Shown: one piece after another, positions 6,436 to 7,285 of the stretch
Position numbering within the stretch: the stretch's first letter is position 1
Layout: every line of letters begins with the position of its first letter
Assembly: GCA_016200035.1 (NCBI GenBank)
Contig: JACQFM010000063.1
Location: 1 to 7,285 of the forward strand
Length of the DNA stretch: 7,285 nucleotides
Origin: Nitrososphaerota archaeon
Lineage (GTDB): Archaea; Thermoproteota; Nitrososphaeria; Nitrososphaerales; Nitrosopumilaceae
Direction of reading: 5' to 3'
Notes under the pieces: generated by a model
What the model was told of the DNA's origin: nothing
Databases searched by the model: none
What the model saw: only the letters and a program-made list of their open reading frames with translations
Made by a program: the position numbers and the translations under genes

Positions 6436-7185
6436 TTAAGCGGCCTTAGATTCTGCGGATTTTGATTCGGTAGCCTTTGGTTGAGGTTTTTCGGGTTTTG
6501 TATTTTTGTAACTTTCTATGAAGTTGATTTTTTCTAATTTGTTTACAAACTTGAAGATATCATTTGTAATTGCTCGTTTTATTATCTGTAGACCTTCAAC
6601 TAGAAATGCTTCTTCAGGTATGTGAATATCTAGTGCTGAATCATTGATTTTAAAATTAAGCTTTGATTCGTCAATTAGTAGACGTCGTTTTAAAAGTCCA
6701 GTGATTTTTTCCTCATCGGTGTCAAGTGACTTGATTACATTTACGTCATATAGTATAGTCCTTCCAGCGTATTTGTGATTGAAATCCATTTGAACTCTTC
6801 CAGAGCCTATGAACCTAACAATTCCTGTTCTCTGATCTATTTCAATCGCATCTCCTACTGAAATTTTTTCAGCATCGTCGCCAAGCTTTCTTAGAGGAAT
6901 CATGCGAACCTTTCCGGAATCTCTGATTCCAAATCCCTTGTCAGGAGGGACTTCTACTGTAAGCTTATCGCCAACATTAGTATTTAGTAGTGCGTCATCT
7001 AAACCCTTGATAACCCACGATTCGCCTACTGAGACAAGTCTTGGTTGATATTTTGCGTTCGCATCATAAAGTGAGGATGATTTTGCGTCAGCTTCTCTTG
7101 TAGTTTCAAAAACTTCGCCAGTATCTTTTACCTTTGCTGTATAATCTAGCAAAATTAATGTGCCTTTTTGTAAAGCCAACGTCAA
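6436..7185 (-). CDS. Long-type archaeal FKBP peptidyl-prolyl cis-trans isomerase (SlyD-like)
   Basis: The 249-residue protein opens with an FKBP half (about 5-85: LLDYTAKVKDTGEVFETT, VIKGLDDALLNTNVGDK, VEVPPDKGFG), then an insert-in-flap region of about 55 residues (roughly 88-140), as in SlyD chaperones. FNHKYAGRTILYDVNV (135-150) closes the FKBP fold. Residues 155-225 form the extra C-terminal domain of long archaeal FKBPs, and 226-249 are a Lys/Pro/Glu/Ser/Ala tail with no predicted structure. It should catalyse prolyl isomerisation and hold folding proteins; no signal peptide or transmembrane segment is visible, so it is cytosolic. The start is TTG: an in-frame TAG lies five codons upstream and no ATG or GTG is near. 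A second TTG two codons on (7177-7179, MALQKG) is possible. The gene ends one base from egsA, tail-to-tail. Confidence 0.92.
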   Translation of the reverse strand: MTLALQKGTLILLDYTAKVKDTGEVFETTREADAKSSSLYDANAKYQPRLVSVGESWVIKGLDDALLNTNVGDKLTVEVPPDKGFGIRDSGKVRMIPLRKLGDDAEKISVGDAIEIDQRTGIVRFIGSGRVQMDFNHKYAGRTILYDVNVIKSLDTDEEKITGLLKRRLLIDESKLNFKINDSALDIHIPEEAFLVEGLQIIKRAITNDIFKFVNKLEKINFIESYKNTKPEKPQPKATESKSAESKAA

Positions 7186-7200
7186 CGGTGCCCAGATTTC

Positions 7201-7211
7201 CTAATATTAAG
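7201..7211 (-). promoter_or_regulatory. TATA-like box of the FKBP gene
   Basis: TTAATATTAG on the minus strand is centred about 21 nt from the TTG at 7185 and 27 nt from the TTG at 7179, so the transcript would be leaderless or nearly so. No Shine-Dalgarno sequence is seen between. This suggests the FKBP gene is transcribed apart from the gene at the window edge, 37 bp upstream. Confidence 0.4.
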
Positions 7212-7222
7212 TTAACATGAAT

Positions 7223-7285
7223 TCAAAGTGCTCTTAGTTTTTCTTCAGCAATTTTGAGAGCTTCAGGATTTGTTTTGTATCCCAT
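7223..7285 (-). CDS. End of an unidentified minus-strand gene at the window edge
   Basis: An open frame enters from the right edge and reads 20 codons to TGA at 7223-7225, giving MGYKTNPEALKIAEEKLRAL. It looks like a single charged helix with codon use like its neighbours. The edge falls exactly on an ATG codon, which may be the start of a very small protein or an internal methionine of a longer gene; the window cannot decide. No family is recognised. It lies 37 bp upstream of the FKBP gene on the same strand. Confidence 0.45.
   Translation of the reverse strand: MGYKTNPEALKIAEEKLRAL

Noticed and set aside
1..7285. Mobile elements, CRISPR arrays, toxin-antitoxin or defence genes
   Set aside because: No repeated spacer pattern, transposase, integrase or terminal inverted repeats were seen; every large frame is a housekeeping family.

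Overview
The window looks like the core chromosome of an ammonia-oxidising-type archaeon (Thaumarchaeota / Nitrososphaerota, probably the Nitrosopumilus side). Four genes point to archaea: sn-glycerol-1-phosphate dehydrogenase (archaeal lipid backbone), a 20S proteasome beta subunit followed directly by the KH-domain beta-CASP nuclease aCPSF1/FttA, an archaeal SepF/DUF552 protein, and a long-type archaeal FKBP. A+T-rich composition, leaderless-looking starts with TATA-like boxes about 25 nt upstream, and frequent GTG/TTG starts agree. The genus assignment is recalled family similarity, not a search.

Layout, left to right. 1-129: 3' end of an unrecognised plus-strand gene. 130-230: gap of about 100 bp with a pyrimidine-rich tract and a weak small minus-strand ORF. 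231-1310 (-): M24 prolidase-like metallopeptidase. 1365-2369 (+): ThiI/MnmA-like PP-loop ATPase with an NFACT-R-like C-terminal region. The last two diverge from a 54-bp spacer that holds one TATA-like box usable in both directions. 2442-2720 (+): SepF-like protein. 4652-2712 (-): aCPSF1, which overlaps the sepF end tail-to-tail by 9 bp. 5284-4652 (-): proteasome beta, upstream of aCPSF1 in the same operon (1-nt TAGTG overlap). 5373-6434 (+): glycerol-1-phosphate dehydrogenase, divergent from the proteasome gene. 7185-6436 (-): FKBP-type prolyl isomerase, converging on egsA with a single base between the stops. 7285-7223 (-): C-terminal or whole 20-codon end of another minus-strand gene that runs to the window edge.

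Most of these are information-processing and housekeeping genes: protein turnover (proteasome, prolidase, FKBP), transcription termination and RNA 3'-end cleavage (aCPSF1), probable tRNA thiolation (PP-loop protein), membrane lipid synthesis (egsA) and a cell-division-type protein (SepF). No mobile element, CRISPR array, tRNA or rRNA was seen, and no clearly novel multi-gene system. The points most worth a second look are the SepF protein without a membrane-targeting N-terminus, the PP-loop/NFACT-R fusion with its cysteine set, the tightly packed convergent gene ends (including the termination factor's own), and the mixture of leaderless and Shine-Dalgarno-led starts.
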